A DNA stretch of 64,000 nucleotides, taken from contig CANMQE010000002.1 in the NCBI GenBank assembly GCA_947499975.1, forward strand, positions 186,001 through 250,000, in the 5' to 3' direction. The position numbers and the translations under genes are program-made. This document shows positions 1 to 8,271 of this stretch, piece by piece. How positions within the stretch are numbered: the stretch's first letter is position 1; each line of letters begins with the position of its first letter. Below the pieces are notes generated by a model. The model did no database searches, was not told the origin of the DNA, and saw only the letters and a list, made by a program, of their open reading frames with translations. This DNA is from an uncultured Sphingomonadaceae bacterium. GTDB lineage: Bacteria; Pseudomonadota; Alphaproteobacteria; Sphingomonadales; Sphingomonadaceae.

Positions 1-1
1 T

Positions 2-664
2 CGTACCGTGGCGAGGGTAAAGGCCCGTCTTGGCCCTGAGACCACCTTGCTGGGCTTTGCAGGCTCTCCGTGGACGGTGGCGACCTACATGGTGGCGGGG
101 CAGGGCTCGAAAGACCATTCTGCCGCCCGCAAGCTTGCCTATCGCGATCCTGCCGCTTTTGCCTCGCTGGTGGAAGCGATAGAGACCGCCACAATCGAAT
201 ATCTCGTCGGCCAGATCGACGCAGGGGCCGAGACCGTGCAGCTGTTCGACAGCTGGGCAGGATCGCTCAGCCCCGCGCAGTTCGAACGCTGGGTAATCGC
301 GCCCAATGCCCGTATCGCCGCGGCAGTTCACGAACAGCGGCCCGGCATCCCCGTCATCGGTTTTCCCAAGGGTGCTGGTGCGAAGCTGGTGAATTACGCG
401 CACGAAACCGGCGTCGATGCACTGGGAATCGACGAGACGATCGACCCTGTGTGGATCAACGGCGAACTGCCGGCCGAAATGCCGGTGCAGGGCAATCTTG
501 ATCCGATGCTGCTGCTGGCCGGCGGCCCCGCGCTGGACGATTCCATCCGCGCCATCCTTTCCGCATTTTCCGACCGGCCGCATATCTTCAACCTGGGCCA
601 CGGCATCGACAAGGAGACGCCGATCGCGCATGTCGAACACCTGCTGAAACTGGTGCGTGGATGA
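2..664 (+). CDS. hemE: Uroporphyrinogen decarboxylase, 5' end cut off by the window
   Basis: HemE decarboxylates the four acetate side chains of uroporphyrinogen III to give coproporphyrinogen III in cytosolic heme synthesis. The reading frame is open from base 2, so the gene starts to the left; about 220 of the usual 340-345 residues are visible. Family signatures are present in order: GFAGSPWTVATYMV near the left edge, FDSWAGSLSP, GFPKGAG, PVQGNLDP and the C-terminal FNLGHGI. The internal GTG at base 8 is not a credible start because the conserved N-terminal third would be lost. In alphaproteobacteria hemE lies beside the replication origin, which fits the parABS locus a few kb downstream. 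Identification is firm. Confidence 0.96.
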   Translation, partial: RTVARVKARLGPETTLLGFAGSPWTVATYMVAGQGSKDHSAARKLAYRDPAAFASLVEAIETATIEYLVGQIDAGAETVQLFDSWAGSLSPAQFERWVIAPNARIAAAVHEQRPGIPVIGFPKGAGAKLVNYAHETGVDALGIDETIDPVWINGELPAEMPVQGNLDPMLLLAGGPALDDSIRAILSAFSDRPHIFNLGHGIDKETPIAHVEHLLKLVRG

Positions 665-703
665 GGGGATGACGGCAGCCTTTTCCAGCCCTAGATACGC
701 CGC

Positions 704-1147
704 ATGCAGGACGTGCTTTTTATGACCTATCTCTGGCTCAAGGCCGGTCATATCATCTTCGTGATCTTCTGGATGGCGGGGCTGTTCATGCTCCCCCGCC
801 TGTTCGTCTATCACCAGGAGGCGCCCGAGGGTTCCGACGAGGCTGCCAAATTCGTCGACAGAGAGCGCAAGCTTCTGAAAATCATACTGTTGCCCTCGAT
901 CGTCATCGTCTGGGTGCTGGGCATCGCGCTTGCCATCACGCTGGACGCATGGTCGCAAGGGTGGCTGCACGCCAAGCTGCTGCTGGTGCTCATCCTGTCC
1001 GGCTATCACGGCTACATGGCGGCCTACGCCAAGAAGCTGGCGCGCGGGGAGCGGCCGCTTTCCGGCAAGAAACTGCGCCTTCTGAACGAGGTGCCGGGCA
1101 TTGCGGTGGCTCTGATCGTTGTGCTGGTGATCGTCAAACCGTTCTGA
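704..1147 (+). CDS. hemJ: Protoporphyrinogen oxidase HemJ (CopD-like membrane protein)
   Basis: HemJ is the oxygen-independent enzyme that converts protoporphyrinogen IX to protoporphyrin IX in most alphaproteobacteria. It is a four-helix inner membrane protein. At 147 residues this matches the family. The first helix holds the conserved His in LKAGHIIFVIFWMAGLF, followed by MLPRLFVYH, a conserved Lys-rich stretch (ERKLLKIIL), the segment WLHAKLLLVL and YHGYM. It sits 39 bases after hemE, so two heme steps are adjacent. The ATG at 704 has no clear ribosome site; the in-frame ATG at 722, preceded by an AGGA-like stretch, would shorten the protein by six residues and keeps every conserved segment. 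Confidence 0.9.
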   Translation: MQDVLFMTYLWLKAGHIIFVIFWMAGLFMLPRLFVYHQEAPEGSDEAAKFVDRERKLLKIILLPSIVIVWVLGIALAITLDAWSQGWLHAKLLLVLILSGYHGYMAAYAKKLARGERPLSGKKLRLLNEVPGIAVALIVVLVIVKPF

Positions 1148-1321
1148 TTCCCGGACGGACAAATGCGGCCACGGCCAGCATTGCGATTGACCGGCACTCG
1201 CGAAGAGCATATTTGCACGACTCTCGAACGGCATGAGGTCGCCATCAACAGGTGCGACCGGGTCTGCTTTCTCCAAGCCCATACGACCTGCCGGCATCCC
1301 AATATCTGGAATTTTTGAACA

Positions 1322-2578
1322 ATGCATTTGAAAGAACTCAAACAGAAGGCGCCGGCAGAACTGGTGTCCATGGCAGAGGAACTGGGCGTCGAAGGCGCAT
1401 CCACCCTCCGTCGCCAGGAGCTGATGTTCGCCATCCTGAAGGAAGTGGCGGAAGAGGGCGAAGAGATCCTCGGCATCGGCACCATCGAAGTGCTGCAGGA
1501 CGGTTTCGGCTTCCTGCGCAGCCCGGAGGCGAACTACCTTGCCGGGCCTGACGACATCTACGTTTCGCCCAACCAGGTCCGCAAATGGGGCCTGCGCACC
1601 GGCGATACGGTGGAAGGCGAAATCCGCGCGCCCAAGGACGGCGAACGCTATTTCGCGCTGACCAAGCTGAAGGAAGTAAATTACGAGGATCCCGATGCGG
1701 TGCGTCATCGCACCAACTTCGATAACCTCACGCCGCTTTATCCCGACAGCCGCCTGAATCTCGATACGAAGGACCCGACGGTCAAGGACAAGTCGGCCCG
1801 CGTGATCGACCTGATCAGCCCGCAAGGCAAGGGCCAGCGCGCCCTGATCGTTGCTCCGCCGCGCACCGGTAAAACCGTGCTGTTGCAGAACATCGCCAAG
1901 GCCATCACGGACAACCACCCCGAGGTGTTCCTGCTGGTGCTGCTGGTGGACGAGCGTCCCGAAGAAGTCACCGACATGCAGCGCAGCGTGAATGGCGAGG
2001 TCATTTCCTCGACGTTCGACGAACCTGCTTCGCGCCACGTGCAGGTTGCCGAAATGGTAATCGAGAAGGCCAAGCGGCTGGTGGAGCACAAGAAGGACGT
2101 AGTGATCCTGCTCGACTCGATCACGCGCCTCGGCCGTGCCTACAACACCGTTGTTCCCAGCTCCGGCAAGGTGCTGACGGGCGGTGTGGACGCGAACGCC
2201 CTGCAACGCCCGAAGCGCTTCTTCGGCGCGGCGCGCAACATCGAGGAAGGCGGCTCGCTCTCCATCATCGCAACCGCGCTGATCGATACCGGCAGCCGCA
2301 TGGACGAGGTTATCTTCGAAGAGTTCAAGGGCACCGGTAACAGTGAAATCGTGCTGGACCGTAAGGTGGCCGACAAGCGCATCTTCCCGGCTCTTGATGT
2401 CGGCAAGTCCGGCACCCGCAAGGAGGAGCTGCTGGTGGACAAGGATCAGCTTTCCAAGATGTGGGTCCTGCGCCGTATCCTCATGCAGATGGGCACGATC
2501 GACTCGATGGAATTCCTTCTCGACAAGATGAAGGATTCGAAGACGAACGAAGATTTCTTCGAGACGATGAACCAGTAG
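1322..2578 (+). CDS. rho: Transcription termination factor Rho
   Basis: Rho is the hexameric RNA-dependent ATPase that ends transcription at rut sites. The 418 residues match the normal length. An N-terminal helical domain is followed by the cold-shock-like RNA-binding domain (GFGFLRSPE region), the Walker A motif APPRTGKT at residues 178-185, the segment [11 protein letters not shown], and [13 protein letters not shown] followed by the conserved VLTGGVDA. The 174-base gap after hemJ should hold its leader and promoter; Rho genes are often autoregulated through the leader, but I see no specific structure there. A strong intrinsic terminator follows the stop codon. Confidence 0.98.
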   Translation: MHLKELKQKAPAELVSMAEELGVEGASTLRRQELMFAILKEVAEEGEEILGIGTIEVLQDGFGFLRSPEANYLAGPDDIYVSPNQVRKWGLRTGDTVEGEIRAPKDGERYFALTKLKEVNYEDPDAVRHRTNFDNLTPLYPDSRLNLDTKDPTVKDKSARVIDLISPQGKGQRALIVAPPRTGKTVLLQNIAKAITDNHPEVFLLVLLVDERPEEVTDMQRSVNGEVISSTFDEPASRHVQVAEMVIEKAKRLVEHKKDVVILLDSITRLGRAYNTVVPSSGKVLTGGVDANALQRPKRFFGAARNIEEGGSLSIIATALIDTGSRMDEVIFEEFKGTGNSEIVLDRKVADKRIFPALDVGKSGTRKEELLVDKDQLSKMWVLRRILMQMGTIDSMEFLLDKMKDSKTNEDFFETMNQ

Positions 2579-2610
2579 GTTGGATCGTAGCTAAACTACT
2601 GGCATGCAAT

Positions 2611-2640
2611 AAAAAAGGGGGCTGCACGGCCCCCTTTTTC
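2611..2640 (+). terminator. Intrinsic terminator after rho, probably bidirectional
   Basis: Stem GGGGGC (2617-2622) pairs with GCCCCC (2629-2634) around the six-base loop TGCACG, with five A before and five T after. Because both flanks are homopolymeric, the hairpin can end rho on the plus strand and the dienelactone hydrolase gene arriving from the minus strand, whose stop is only nine bases away. Confidence 0.9.
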
Positions 2641-2648
2641 TATCGTGG

Positions 2649-3347
2649 CTAAAGCAGATGTTTCCTGAAGAACTCCGCCGTTCTTTTGTCGGCGAGCTGC
2701 GCCGCTTCCTCATCACGGCGCTTGCCGAACTCGGTTGCGAAACCGTGGTCCAGCCCTTCGTAATCGTACAGCGTCACCTTGGGATGATCGTCCAGCCCTT
2801 CGTGCATGGCCTTTTGCGTATCCTTGTCGACGAAGCCGTCTTCAGTAGGAATGTGCAGCATCAGCGGATGCGCGATGGCGTCCTTCTCGCGCAGGAGCTC
2901 GTCAATCCCAACGCCGTAATAGCCAACCGTCGCATCTGAATCGGTGCGTGCCGCGGTCATGTAGGCCAGGCGACCCCCTAGGCAGTATCCAACCGCGCCA
3001 ACCTTGCCCGAGTCGGTAAGGGTGCGGGCATGTCTGATCGTGGCTTCGATATCGCGAACTGCAGCATCCTGATTCAGCTTGCCCATTAGTTCCAGTGCAC
3101 GCTGGAATTCCGGCTCGATATCGGGATCGAGTTCGACGCCTCGTTCGATCCGCCAGAACAGGTCGGGCGACATGGCAAGATAGCCTTCTTCCGCAAGTCT
3201 GTCGCACTTGCGCCGAATACCCGCGTTCACGCCGAATATCTCCTGTATAACGATGATGGCCGATTTCGGCTCAGCCGCGGGCCGCGCGATGTAGGCATCG
3301 AACGTATCCGGGCCATCGAGGGTGGTAATATTCAGCGTCTCACTCAT
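2649..3347 (-). CDS. Dienelactone hydrolase family alpha/beta hydrolase
   Basis: Cytosolic alpha/beta hydrolase of the dienelactone hydrolase family, 232 residues. The catalytic triad is visible as Cys122 in GYCLGG, Asp170 and His201 in DHGFA, which matches the Cys123/Asp171/His202 layout known for the family; Glu36 in VIQEIFGV fits the conserved glutamate that primes the cysteine. True dienelactone hydrolases act in chlorocatechol breakdown, but no catabolic genes are nearby, so the physiological substrate is unknown and a general carboxylesterase role is as likely. The ATG at 3347 has a clear AGGAG ribosome site. It converges with rho and shares its terminator. Confidence 0.9.
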   Translation of the reverse strand: MSETLNITTLDGPDTFDAYIARPAAEPKSAIIVIQEIFGVNAGIRRKCDRLAEEGYLAMSPDLFWRIERGVELDPDIEPEFQRALELMGKLNQDAAVRDIEATIRHARTLTDSGKVGAVGYCLGGRLAYMTAARTDSDATVGYYGVGIDELLREKDAIAHPLMLHIPTEDGFVDKDTQKAMHEGLDDHPKVTLYDYEGLDHGFATEFGKRRDEEAAQLADKRTAEFFRKHLL

Positions 3348-3416
3348 ATTGTACTCTCCTGAGCGTTTTAGGGGCTATGGCCTAATCTACGCGCGTATCG
3401 AGAAAGGTGTCCGGAA

Positions 3417-3698
3417 ATGAAGGTCAATATCGAAATCGATTGTTCGCCGGAGGAAGCACGCCGCTTCATGGGATTGCCTGACGTGGAGCAGGCGAATGCG
3501 ATCTATATCGATTCTATCGCCCAGGCGATGAAGGGTGTTTCTAACACCGAGCAGCTTGAGCAATATGCCAAGCAGCTTGCGCCCATGGGGCAGATGGGCA
3601 TGCAAATGTTCCAGAATTTTATGGAAGGCGCAGCAAGAAACGCTGGCTCGTCGCCGTCGTCGAGCAGTGGGGCAAAAAGCAAGAAGACGACCGACTAG
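3417..3698 (+). CDS. DUF6489 family small protein
   Basis: A 93-residue soluble protein resembling the DUF6489 family of alphaproteobacteria; function unknown. The N-terminus has a short predicted strand followed by the charged segment CSPEEARRFMGLPDVE, the middle is helical and glutamine- and methionine-rich (MGQMGMQMFQNFM), and the C-terminus is a low-complexity Ser/Lys tail. It lies nine bases before mnmE on the same strand and is probably co-transcribed with it. A GGAAATG context provides the start. No catalytic motif is visible. Confidence 0.8.
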   Translation: MKVNIEIDCSPEEARRFMGLPDVEQANAIYIDSIAQAMKGVSNTEQLEQYAKQLAPMGQMGMQMFQNFMEGAARNAGSSPSSSSGAKSKKTTD

Positions 3699-3706
3699 CC
3701 GCTCCC

Positions 3707-4981
3707 ATGGATACGATTTTCGCGCTTTCGAGCGGGCAACCGCCTGCCGGCATAGGAGTCATTCGCGTTACGGGCCCTAAGGTGAGGGCTGCGCTCCACT
3801 CAATTGTCGGTCGGATTCCAGTGGAAAGACGTGCCACTCGCGCTGTGTTTCGCAATGTTTCACGTGAAACACTTGATGACGGCCTAGCGATCTTTTTCCC
3901 CGGTCCGAATTCGGTAACCGGCGAGGATCTTTGTGAATTTCATTGCCATGGTGGACGCGCGGTGATTGCTGCTATGGAACGCGCACTGGCGGAAATCGAA
4001 GGATGTCGGCGTGCAGAACCTGGAGAGTTTACGCGCCGCGCTTTTGCAAACGGGCGCATAGATCTTTCCGAGGCTGAGGGGCTGGCGGATCTCCTTTCTG
4101 CTGAAACCGAGATTCAACGACGAAGTGCATTGAAAATGGCGGGTGGGGCCCTTTCGCGGAAAGTCGAGGATTGGCGCGAACAAATCCTTCGCCTGTCAGC
4201 CGAGGTCGAAGCAGTTCTTGATTTCGATGACGAGGACGACGTGTCCGACATGCCCGAAAGTTTTCAGACTTCCGTCCAGATATTGCAGCGGTCTTTGAAC
4301 GAGACCCTAGACGCTCCCCATGCCGAAACCTTGCGAGAGGGCTTCAGGGTCGCATTGGCGGGTCCGCCAAATGCTGGCAAATCGACGCTGTTCAATGCGC
4401 TCGTCGAGAGCGAAGCAGCCATTACTGCCGACATCGCTGGGACGACCCGCGATGTTCTCACCCGGTCGGTTTCAATCGCAGGGCTGCCGATCACATTTGT
4501 GGATATGGCTGGCCTGCGGGATGAGGGTGGCGATGAAATCGAAACTATCGGGATCACACGCGCGCGTGGCGAAATTGAAACTGCCGACCTGGTCCTGTGG
4601 TTGGGCGAGGAAAGCGAGTGCCCCGCGGGTGCATGGGATATTGAGGCCCAGATTGATCGTGACAGACACGAATTGAAATCAGATCCTTTGTTCCGGATTT
4701 CGGCTGTGACCGGAAATGGAATGCGTGAACTCAAGGAAGCGCTGCTGGAAGCGGCCGGCAATGCGTTAACAGCCAACGGTCGCGTTGCTCTGAATGTTCG
4801 CCAGCGAGAGCGATTGCGTGACGCAGAAGTCTCCCTGCGAGCGGCAGGGGAAACGTCGGATCCCCTTCTTGTTGCAGAAAACCTTCGTCAAGTGCGATTG
4901 GCATTTGATGCCTTGGTCGGACGTACTTCTACAGAAGACGTCCTCGACACGTTGTTTGGCCGCTTCTGTATCGGAAAATAG
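3707..4981 (+). CDS. mnmE: tRNA modification GTPase MnmE
   Basis: MnmE acts with MnmG to make 5-carboxymethylaminomethyluridine at wobble position 34 of certain tRNAs. The 424-residue protein has the N-terminal tetrahydrofolate-binding domain, a helical domain, an inserted G domain and the C-terminal FCIGK whose Cys is conserved. G1 is GPPNAGKS (219-226), G2 TTRD (246-249), G3 DMAGLRD (266-272). The guanine-specificity motif NKxD is not recognisable; the best aligned position is AQID (314-317), keeping only Asp. The parS palindrome at 3856-3871 lies inside the gene and encodes residues around NVSRET. mnmG follows immediately, as expected. Confidence 0.96.
   Translation: MDTIFALSSGQPPAGIGVIRVTGPKVRAALHSIVGRIPVERRATRAVFRNVSRETLDDGLAIFFPGPNSVTGEDLCEFHCHGGRAVIAAMERALAEIEGCRRAEPGEFTRRAFANGRIDLSEAEGLADLLSAETEIQRRSALKMAGGALSRKVEDWREQILRLSAEVEAVLDFDDEDDVSDMPESFQTSVQILQRSLNETLDAPHAETLREGFRVALAGPPNAGKSTLFNALVESEAAITADIAGTTRDVLTRSVSIAGLPITFVDMAGLRDEGGDEIETIGITRARGEIETADLVLWLGEESECPAGAWDIEAQIDRDRHELKSDPLFRISAVTGNGMRELKEALLEAAGNALTANGRVALNVRQRERLRDAEVSLRAAGETSDPLLVAENLRQVRLAFDALVGRTSTEDVLDTLFGRFCIGK
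3856..3871. promoter_or_regulatory. parS: parS centromere site 1, inside mnmE
   Basis: Perfect 16-base palindrome TGTTTCACGTGAAACA, identical to the general bacterial parS consensus. It is the ParB loading site expected near parAB and is one of five in 3.6 kb. Confidence 0.9.
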
Positions 4982-4983
4982 TC

Positions 4984-4999
4984 TGTTCCACGTGGAACA
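4984..4999. promoter_or_regulatory. parS: parS centromere site 2, between mnmE and mnmG
   Basis: Perfect palindrome TGTTCCACGTGGAACA, the GG/CC variant typical of alphaproteobacterial parS. It fills the short gap after the mnmE stop codon, 23 bases before the probable mnmG ATG, so it also lies in the mnmG leader. Confidence 0.9.
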
Positions 5000-5021
5000 G
5001 ATGCGTTAGGTGCCAATCGTT

Positions 5022-6875
5022 ATGCGAAACTTCGATGTGATCGTTATAGGCGGCGGCCATGCCGGGTGCGAGGCTGCGGCTGCTTCTGCACGGACGGGTG
5101 TGGAAACGGCGCTGGTTACGTTTGATGCCAGCACCTTGGGTGCCATGAGCTGCAACCCCGCAATTGGCGGCCTTGGTAAGGGCCATCTGGTGCGAGAGGT
5201 TGATGCCTTCGATGGTCTGCTCGGCCGGGCGGCTGACGCGGGTGCCATCCATTACAGGATGCTCAACCGTTCAAAAGGCAGCGCGGTGCAGGGCCCCCGC
5301 GTACAGGCCGATCGGATGCGGTTTCGCGATAGCGTGCAGGCCATGCTCCGCCGACAGGAGAGGCTGTCCGTTGTGGAAGGAGAGGTGGCGTCGCTACTCC
5401 TCTCAGGTGAGCGTGTTTCGGGCGTGAAGCTTTCAGATGGGTCCGAGATACATGGCAAGGCGGTCATTCTTTGCACTGGCACATTTCTTGGTGGAACGCT
5501 CTTCCGCGGCGAGGAACGGTTCACAGGGGGGCGTATCGGTGAAGATTCAGCGCAGGAGTTGGCAAAGCAACTGAGGGATGCCGAGTTACCAATGGCTCGC
5601 CTGAAAACCGGCACGCCACCTCGGCTGGATGGTCGAACCATCGACTGGGCAAGGCTGGAGGAGCAGCCGTCGGATTCGGAGCAATGGACCATGTCTCCAT
5701 TGACTGCGCGCCGACTAAACCCGCAGATCTTCTGCGCGATTACACGGACCAATCCCAGAGCGCACCAGATCATCGCGGACAACCTACATCGCTCTCCTCT
5801 GTTCTCCGGTGCGATTGACGCCGCCGGGCCGCGCTATTGCCCGTCCATCGAGGACAAGATCCATCGTTTTGCCGATAGGGATGGCCATCAGGTCTTTCTC
5901 GAACCCGAGGGTATCGACACGCACCTCGTTTATCCGAACGGGATAAGCACGTCGCTTCCAGTCGATGTTCAACTTGCCATGCTGCGGGAGATGGATGGTC
6001 TGTCCCGTGTGGAGATGGCGGTTCCAGGGTATGCAGTGGAATATGACCACATCGATCCGCGGGCATTAGGCGGCGATCTGCAAGTCCGGGCGATGCCTGG
6101 ATTGTACTGCGCGGGGCAGATCAACGGGACTACAGGGTATGAAGAGGCAGCGGCTCAAGGCCTGATAGCCGGAGTCCATGCAGCTTGCTCCATTCTCGAA
6201 AAAAATGGCCCTGCGATCAATCGGGCGAATAGCTATATGGCGGTGATGATCGACGATCTGACATTGCACGGCGTGAGCGAGCCCTACCGTATGTTGACAG
6301 CTCGTGCGGAGTATCGCCTGCGTTTGAGAGCCAACAATGCGACGACGCGTTTGACCCCCCTCGCGATAGAAATCGGCTGCGTTGGCAGCGAACGTGCTCG
6401 CTGGTTCAAAGAGAGAGAAGCAAAGCGTTCCACGTGGAACAACGCCTTGGATCGGACCATCGTTGCCTCTGAATTGGCTGATGCTGGTCTGGACGTCAAA
6501 CGCGACGCTGGGCGTAAAAGCTTACGGGAGTGGTTGAGCATGGCGAACGTGAACATCCATGCGATGGGAAGCATCCTGCCCGATGACTGCGATCCAGGCT
6601 CGTCCCTTGCTGACGAATTGGCAGAGGATGCCGCCTACGCCCCCTATCTCGCGCGACAAGAGGCCGACCTCAGGGATCTTCGGAGCAGCGAAGAGCTTTC
6701 GTTGGGCGCGGATTTCCCCTTCGACAAGGTCCCTGGCTTATCGAACGAAATGATCGAAAGGCTGAGTAGCGCGAAGCCTACTAATCTTGCTGCGGCGGGG
6801 CGCGTACGAGGGATCACACCTGCCGCCCTTGCGGCGCTACTTGTTCATGCGAAACGCAGGAACGTCACCGCATGA
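5022..6875 (+). CDS. mnmG: tRNA uridine-5-carboxymethylaminomethyl modification enzyme MnmG
   Basis: FAD- and NADH-dependent partner of MnmE in wobble uridine modification, about 617 residues, normal length. The dinucleotide-binding motif GGGHAGCE starts at residue 10; [33 protein letters not shown] and the conserved [17 protein letters not shown] follow. The open frame could begin at the GTG at 5010, but the ATG at 5022 places the FAD motif at its usual distance and is preferred. The parS site at 6426-6441 lies within the gene. Its last bases overlap the rsmG start (ATGA), indicating translational coupling. Confidence 0.97.
   Translation: MRNFDVIVIGGGHAGCEAAAASARTGVETALVTFDASTLGAMSCNPAIGGLGKGHLVREVDAFDGLLGRAADAGAIHYRMLNRSKGSAVQGPRVQADRMRFRDSVQAMLRRQERLSVVEGEVASLLLSGERVSGVKLSDGSEIHGKAVILCTGTFLGGTLFRGEERFTGGRIGEDSAQELAKQLRDAELPMARLKTGTPPRLDGRTIDWARLEEQPSDSEQWTMSPLTARRLNPQIFCAITRTNPRAHQIIADNLHRSPLFSGAIDAAGPRYCPSIEDKIHRFADRDGHQVFLEPEGIDTHLVYPNGISTSLPVDVQLAMLREMDGLSRVEMAVPGYAVEYDHIDPRALGGDLQVRAMPGLYCAGQINGTTGYEEAAAQGLIAGVHAACSILEKNGPAINRANSYMAVMIDDLTLHGVSEPYRMLTARAEYRLRLRANNATTRLTPLAIEIGCVGSERARWFKEREAKRSTWNNALDRTIVASELADAGLDVKRDAGRKSLREWLSMANVNIHAMGSILPDDCDPGSSLADELAEDAAYAPYLARQEADLRDLRSSEELSLGADFPFDKVPGLSNEMIERLSSAKPTNLAAAGRVRGITPAALAALLVHAKRRNVTA
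6426..6441. promoter_or_regulatory. parS: parS centromere site 3 (one mismatch), inside mnmG
   Basis: CGTTCCACGTGGAACA: the 14-base core GTTCCACGTGGAAC is perfect, only the outermost T is C. The bases encode residues STWNN of MnmG. Probably functional but weaker than sites 2 and 5. Confidence 0.8.
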
Positions 6876-7498
6876 TTACCGGTGAAGCGGAAGCACGCCA
6901 ATTTTGCTCGGATCGTTGTGACCAAGACGCAATGGCTCGGTTTGCCGAGTTCATTCCTATGCTGGTTTCCGAGAACCAACGCCAGAATTTGGTGTCGGAA
7001 AGCAGCTTGGAAGAGGTCTGGACGCGCCACATCGCTGACAGTTTGCAATTGCTCGACCATGTTCCACGTGAAACACACAAGTGGATGGATCTAGGCAGCG
7101 GGGCGGGGTTCCCTGGCCTGATGCTCGCTTTGGCGAAGCCTCACCAGCCGATTTTGCTCGTCGAATCCCGAAGGAAGCGAATTGAGTGGTTGGAGCGGGT
7201 CTGTGGTGATTTTGGCCTCAAACACTGCAAGGTCATCGGGAGTCGTCTCGAAAGCGTGGATAGCCTCGAAATTGGTCTCATCACGGCGCGTGCCTTTGCT
7301 CCCCTTGGTAAACTGCTCGAGTTATCCGCGCGCTTTTCCACACGCTCCACCGTCTGGCTGTTGCCGAAGGGGCGGAAGGGGCCGATTGAATTGGAAGAAC
7401 AGCCCGGTGCGATTCGCGAGATGTTCCACGTGGAACAATCGCAGACCGATCCATCAGCGGGTATACTTGTCGGCAAAGGGAGGCCCGCGCTTCGATGA
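6872..7498 (+). CDS. rsmG: 16S rRNA (guanine527-N7)-methyltransferase RsmG
   Basis: SAM-dependent methyltransferase (GidB) that makes m7G527 in 16S rRNA; 208 residues, normal length. The SAM-binding motif [10 protein letters not shown] is at residues 73-82, and [11 protein letters not shown] follows as the second conserved block. The start overlaps mnmG by four bases and the stop overlaps parA by four bases, so mnmG-rsmG-parA are coupled. Two parS sites lie inside it, encoding HVPRET around residue 65 and MFHVEQ near the C-terminus. The C-terminal extension carrying the second one seems tolerant of this constraint. Confidence 0.96.
   Translation: MITGEAEARQFCSDRCDQDAMARFAEFIPMLVSENQRQNLVSESSLEEVWTRHIADSLQLLDHVPRETHKWMDLGSGAGFPGLMLALAKPHQPILLVESRRKRIEWLERVCGDFGLKHCKVIGSRLESVDSLEIGLITARAFAPLGKLLELSARFSTRSTVWLLPKGRKGPIELEEQPGAIREMFHVEQSQTDPSAGILVGKGRPALR
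7060..7075. promoter_or_regulatory. parS: parS centromere site 4, inside rsmG
   Basis: TGTTCCACGTGAAACA: a hybrid of the two perfect sites, with one arm of each variant, so the palindrome has one non-pairing position. Core CACGTG intact. Confidence 0.85.
7422..7437. promoter_or_regulatory. parS: parS centromere site 5, in the 3' end of rsmG
   Basis: Perfect palindrome TGTTCCACGTGGAACA, identical to site 2, only about 60 bases before the parA start codon. Confidence 0.9.
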
Positions 7499-8271
7499 TC
7501 GTTATAGCCATTGCCAATCAGAAGGGCGGTGTGGGCAAGACCACTAGCGCTATCAACATCGCAACGGCAATGGCGGCAAGCGGCTGGCGAACTCTGCTCG
7601 CCGATCTCGATCCTCAGGGAAATGCTTCTACGGGTGTGGGTCTCGGTGCTGCCGAGCGGGATATGTCAAGCTATGACGTGTTGGTAGACCAGGTCCCTGT
7701 GAGGGATTGCGTCGTCACTTCCAGCATACCCGGTCTCGACCTCCTGCCAGCCACGGTGGATCTGAGCGGCGCCGAAGTCGAATTGGTAGGCGTCGACGAT
7801 CGAACGCAGCGCCTTCGCACGGCTTTTGATAATCACACCGGCCACGATATCTGCTTTATCGATTGCCCGCCTTCGCTTGGCTTGCTCACTCTTAATGCGC
7901 TGTGCGCAGCTGATACCTTGCTGGTTCCGCTGCAGTGTGAGTTCTTCGCGCTCGAAGGACTGAGCCAGCTGTTGCAGACCGTCGAACAGGTACAGCAGCG
8001 TTTCAACCCGGATCTCGGCATTATCGGTATCGCTCTTACGATGTTCGATCGGCGCAACCGCCTGACGGATCAGGTTTCAGACGATGTGCGGGAGTGCCTG
8101 GGAGATCTTGTGTTCGAATCGGTGATCCCGCGCAATGTTCGCCTGTCCGAGGCGCCCAGCCACGGGTTGCCTGCACTTATTTATGACCATTCCTGTCCGG
8201 GTAGCAGGGCCTATATGGCGCTTGCCCGCGAATTGATTGGAAGACTGCCCGAAGAGAGGAAAGCGGCATGA
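7495..8271 (+). CDS. parA: Chromosome-partitioning ATPase ParA (Soj)
   Basis: Deviant Walker ATPase that drives segregation of ParB-bound origins over the nucleoid. The 258-residue length is typical of chromosomal ParA without an N-terminal DNA-binding domain. The deviant Walker A KGGVGKTT is at residues 10-17, followed by DLDPQGNAS (A' motif) and FIDCPPSLGLLT (Walker B). The start codon overlaps rsmG by four bases and the stop overlaps parB by four. With parB and the five upstream parS sites it forms a complete parABS system. Confidence 0.97.
   Translation: MIVIAIANQKGGVGKTTSAINIATAMAASGWRTLLADLDPQGNASTGVGLGAAERDMSSYDVLVDQVPVRDCVVTSSIPGLDLLPATVDLSGAEVELVGVDDRTQRLRTAFDNHTGHDICFIDCPPSLGLLTLNALCAADTLLVPLQCEFFALEGLSQLLQTVEQVQQRFNPDLGIIGIALTMFDRRNRLTDQVSDDVRECLGDLVFESVIPRNVRLSEAPSHGLPALIYDHSCPGSRAYMALARELIGRLPEERKAA

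Noticed and set aside
1148..1321. Riboswitch or attenuator in the rho leader
   Set aside because: The 174-base leader shows no recognisable conserved fold or tandem hairpin; only its length is suggestive.
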